Assembly (NCBI GenBank): GCA_013003255.1
Contig: JABDJZ010000540.1
Span: 1 to 5,793 of the forward strand
Reading direction: 5' to 3'
Source: Rhodothermales bacterium
GTDB taxonomy: Bacteria; Bacteroidota; Rhodothermia; Rhodothermales; UBA10348
DNA: 5,793 nt
In this document: piece by piece, positions 5,036-5,793 of the stretch
Layout of the letters: each line of letters begins with the position of its first letter
How positions within the stretch are numbered: position 1 is the stretch's first letter
Notes under the pieces: model-generated
The model's database searches: none
What the model was told of the DNA's origin: nothing
What the model saw: only the letters and a program-made list of their open reading frames with translations
Translations under genes and position numbers: made by a program

Positions 5036-5793
5036 ATGATCCAGCCGGTGAACGCCACCTTGAAGTACAAACGCATCCTCTTGAAGCTGAGCGGCGAGGC
5101 GCTCCTGGGCTCCAAGGAGTACGGGATAGACCAGGAAGTGGTCAATCGGTATGCCCAGGAGGTCAAGCTGGCCGTAGCCGCCGGCGCTGAAGTTGCCGTG
5201 GTGATCGGGGGCGGCAACATCTTTCGCGGCGTTCACAACGCTACCGACGGAATGACCCGCTCCCACGCGGACTACATGGGCATGCTGGCCACCATGATCA
5301 ATGCCATGGCGCTGCAGGATGCCTTCGAGCAGGCCGACCTGAAGACCAGGCTGCAGTCCAGCATAAAGATGGAGCAAATCGCTGAGCCCTTCATCCGGCG
5401 CCGTGCTACGCGACATCTGGAAAAAGGGCGTGTGGTGATCTTCGGTGCCGGGACCGGCAACCCGTACTTCACCACCGACACCGCTGCGGCCCTCCGGGCT
5501 CTGGAGATCGAGGCAGACGTGATTCTGAAGGGAACGCGGGTGGACGGGATCTTCTCCGCGGACCCCGAGAAGGACCCGAATGCAGAGCGCTACGACTCCA
5601 TCAATGGTGCCCAAGTCATCGCGAAAAACCTGAAAGTGATGGACATGACGGCGTTCACACTCTGTCAGGAGTCCTCGATGCCCATCATCGTATTCAACAT
5701 GAACAAACCCGGCAACCTCATGCGGGTGCTCACCGGCGAACCCGAGGGAACGCTGGTGCACTGGCAGGAACAGGGGTCGCCCGTCCAGGCCTA
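5036..5793 (+). CDS. pyrH: UMP kinase (uridylate kinase), stop codon cut by window edge
   Basis: The protein phosphorylates UMP to UDP with ATP in pyrimidine nucleotide synthesis. It is a bacterial-type hexameric enzyme of the amino-acid-kinase fold, unrelated to eukaryotic UMP/CMP kinase. Motifs seen are YKRILLKLSGEAL at 11-23, the glycine-rich VIGGGNIFRG at 56-65, ADYMGMLATMINA at 78-90, GTGNPYFTTDTAAALRA at 139-155 (UMP and phosphate contacts), and LKGTRVDGIFSADPEKDP at 164-181. There are 252 codons to 5791, followed by TA at the edge, which is probably the first two bases of TAA or TAG. The protein is then complete with a short, poorly conserved tail after GTLV. The ATG at 5036 gives the expected short N-terminus; an in-frame TTG at 5021 is less likely. 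The tsf terminator separates it from tsf, so it probably has its own promoter. Confidence 0.96.
   Translation, partial: MIQPVNATLKYKRILLKLSGEALLGSKEYGIDQEVVNRYAQEVKLAVAAGAEVAVVIGGGNIFRGVHNATDGMTRSHADYMGMLATMINAMALQDAFEQADLKTRLQSSIKMEQIAEPFIRRRATRHLEKGRVVIFGAGTGNPYFTTDTAAALRALEIEADVILKGTRVDGIFSADPEKDPNAERYDSINGAQVIAKNLKVMDMTAFTLCQESSMPIIVFNMNKPGNLMRVLTGEPEGTLVHWQEQGSPVQA

Noticed and set aside
4883..5761. Leftward open frame (292 codons) opposite pyrH
   Set aside because: It is antisense to an intact UMP kinase and crosses the tsf terminator. Its composition is typical of a shadow frame.
1..5793. tRNA, rRNA, CRISPR arrays, insertion sequences
   Set aside because: No cloverleaf, rRNA-like stretch, regularly spaced repeats, transposase or terminal inverted repeats were seen by eye.

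Overview
The window carries a conserved translation cluster on the + strand (rplM, rpsI, rpsB, tsf, pyrH; about 2076 to the end). Divergent from it on the - strand is a small accessory block: an ECF-like sigma factor gene, a translationally coupled gene for a single-pass membrane protein, and the 5' part of a gene for a probable outer-membrane beta-barrel protein that runs off the left edge. The DNA is GC-rich, and no gene has a convincing Shine-Dalgarno sequence at the usual distance. L13-S9 directly followed by S2-EF-Ts-UMP kinase is a gene order I associate with Bacteroidota and relatives. GC content and protein style suggest a GC-rich Rhodothermota/Balneolota-like member. This placement is an inference, not a proven identification.

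Layout. 1-218 (-): secreted beta-barrel-type protein, incomplete. 219-352: gap with two short hairpins and no gene. 353-1150 (-): putative membrane-anchored sigma regulator with a periplasmic TPR-like tail. 1147-1845 (-): ECF-like sigma factor, whose stop overlaps the next start by 4 nt (ATGA). 1846-2075: divergent control region with a good sigma-70-type promoter for rplM. 2076-2919: rplM and rpsI, 4 nt apart. 2920-3061: 142-nt leader of rpsB with three hairpins. 3062-4054: rpsB with an unusually long Ala/Lys/Pro-rich C-terminal tail. 4055-4107: spacer with a 16-nt perfect palindrome. 4108-4938: tsf. 4957-4995: strong intrinsic terminator, whose T-tract runs into a predicted promoter for pyrH. 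5036-end: pyrH, essentially complete, with its stop codon cut by the window edge.

Functionally, the + strand genes supply two large/small ribosomal subunit pairs (L13/S9 and S2 with the elongation factor EF-Ts) and the pyrimidine nucleotide kinase commonly linked to them. The - strand genes look like a regulatory pair (sigma factor plus membrane partner) next to an envelope protein. The partner has no zinc-binding anti-sigma motif, so an anti-sigma role rests only on its membrane topology and coupling. I found no clear novel system, RNA gene, CRISPR array or mobile element. The most interesting items are the sigma/membrane pair, the S2 tail, the structured rpsB leader and the terminator/promoter overlap before pyrH.
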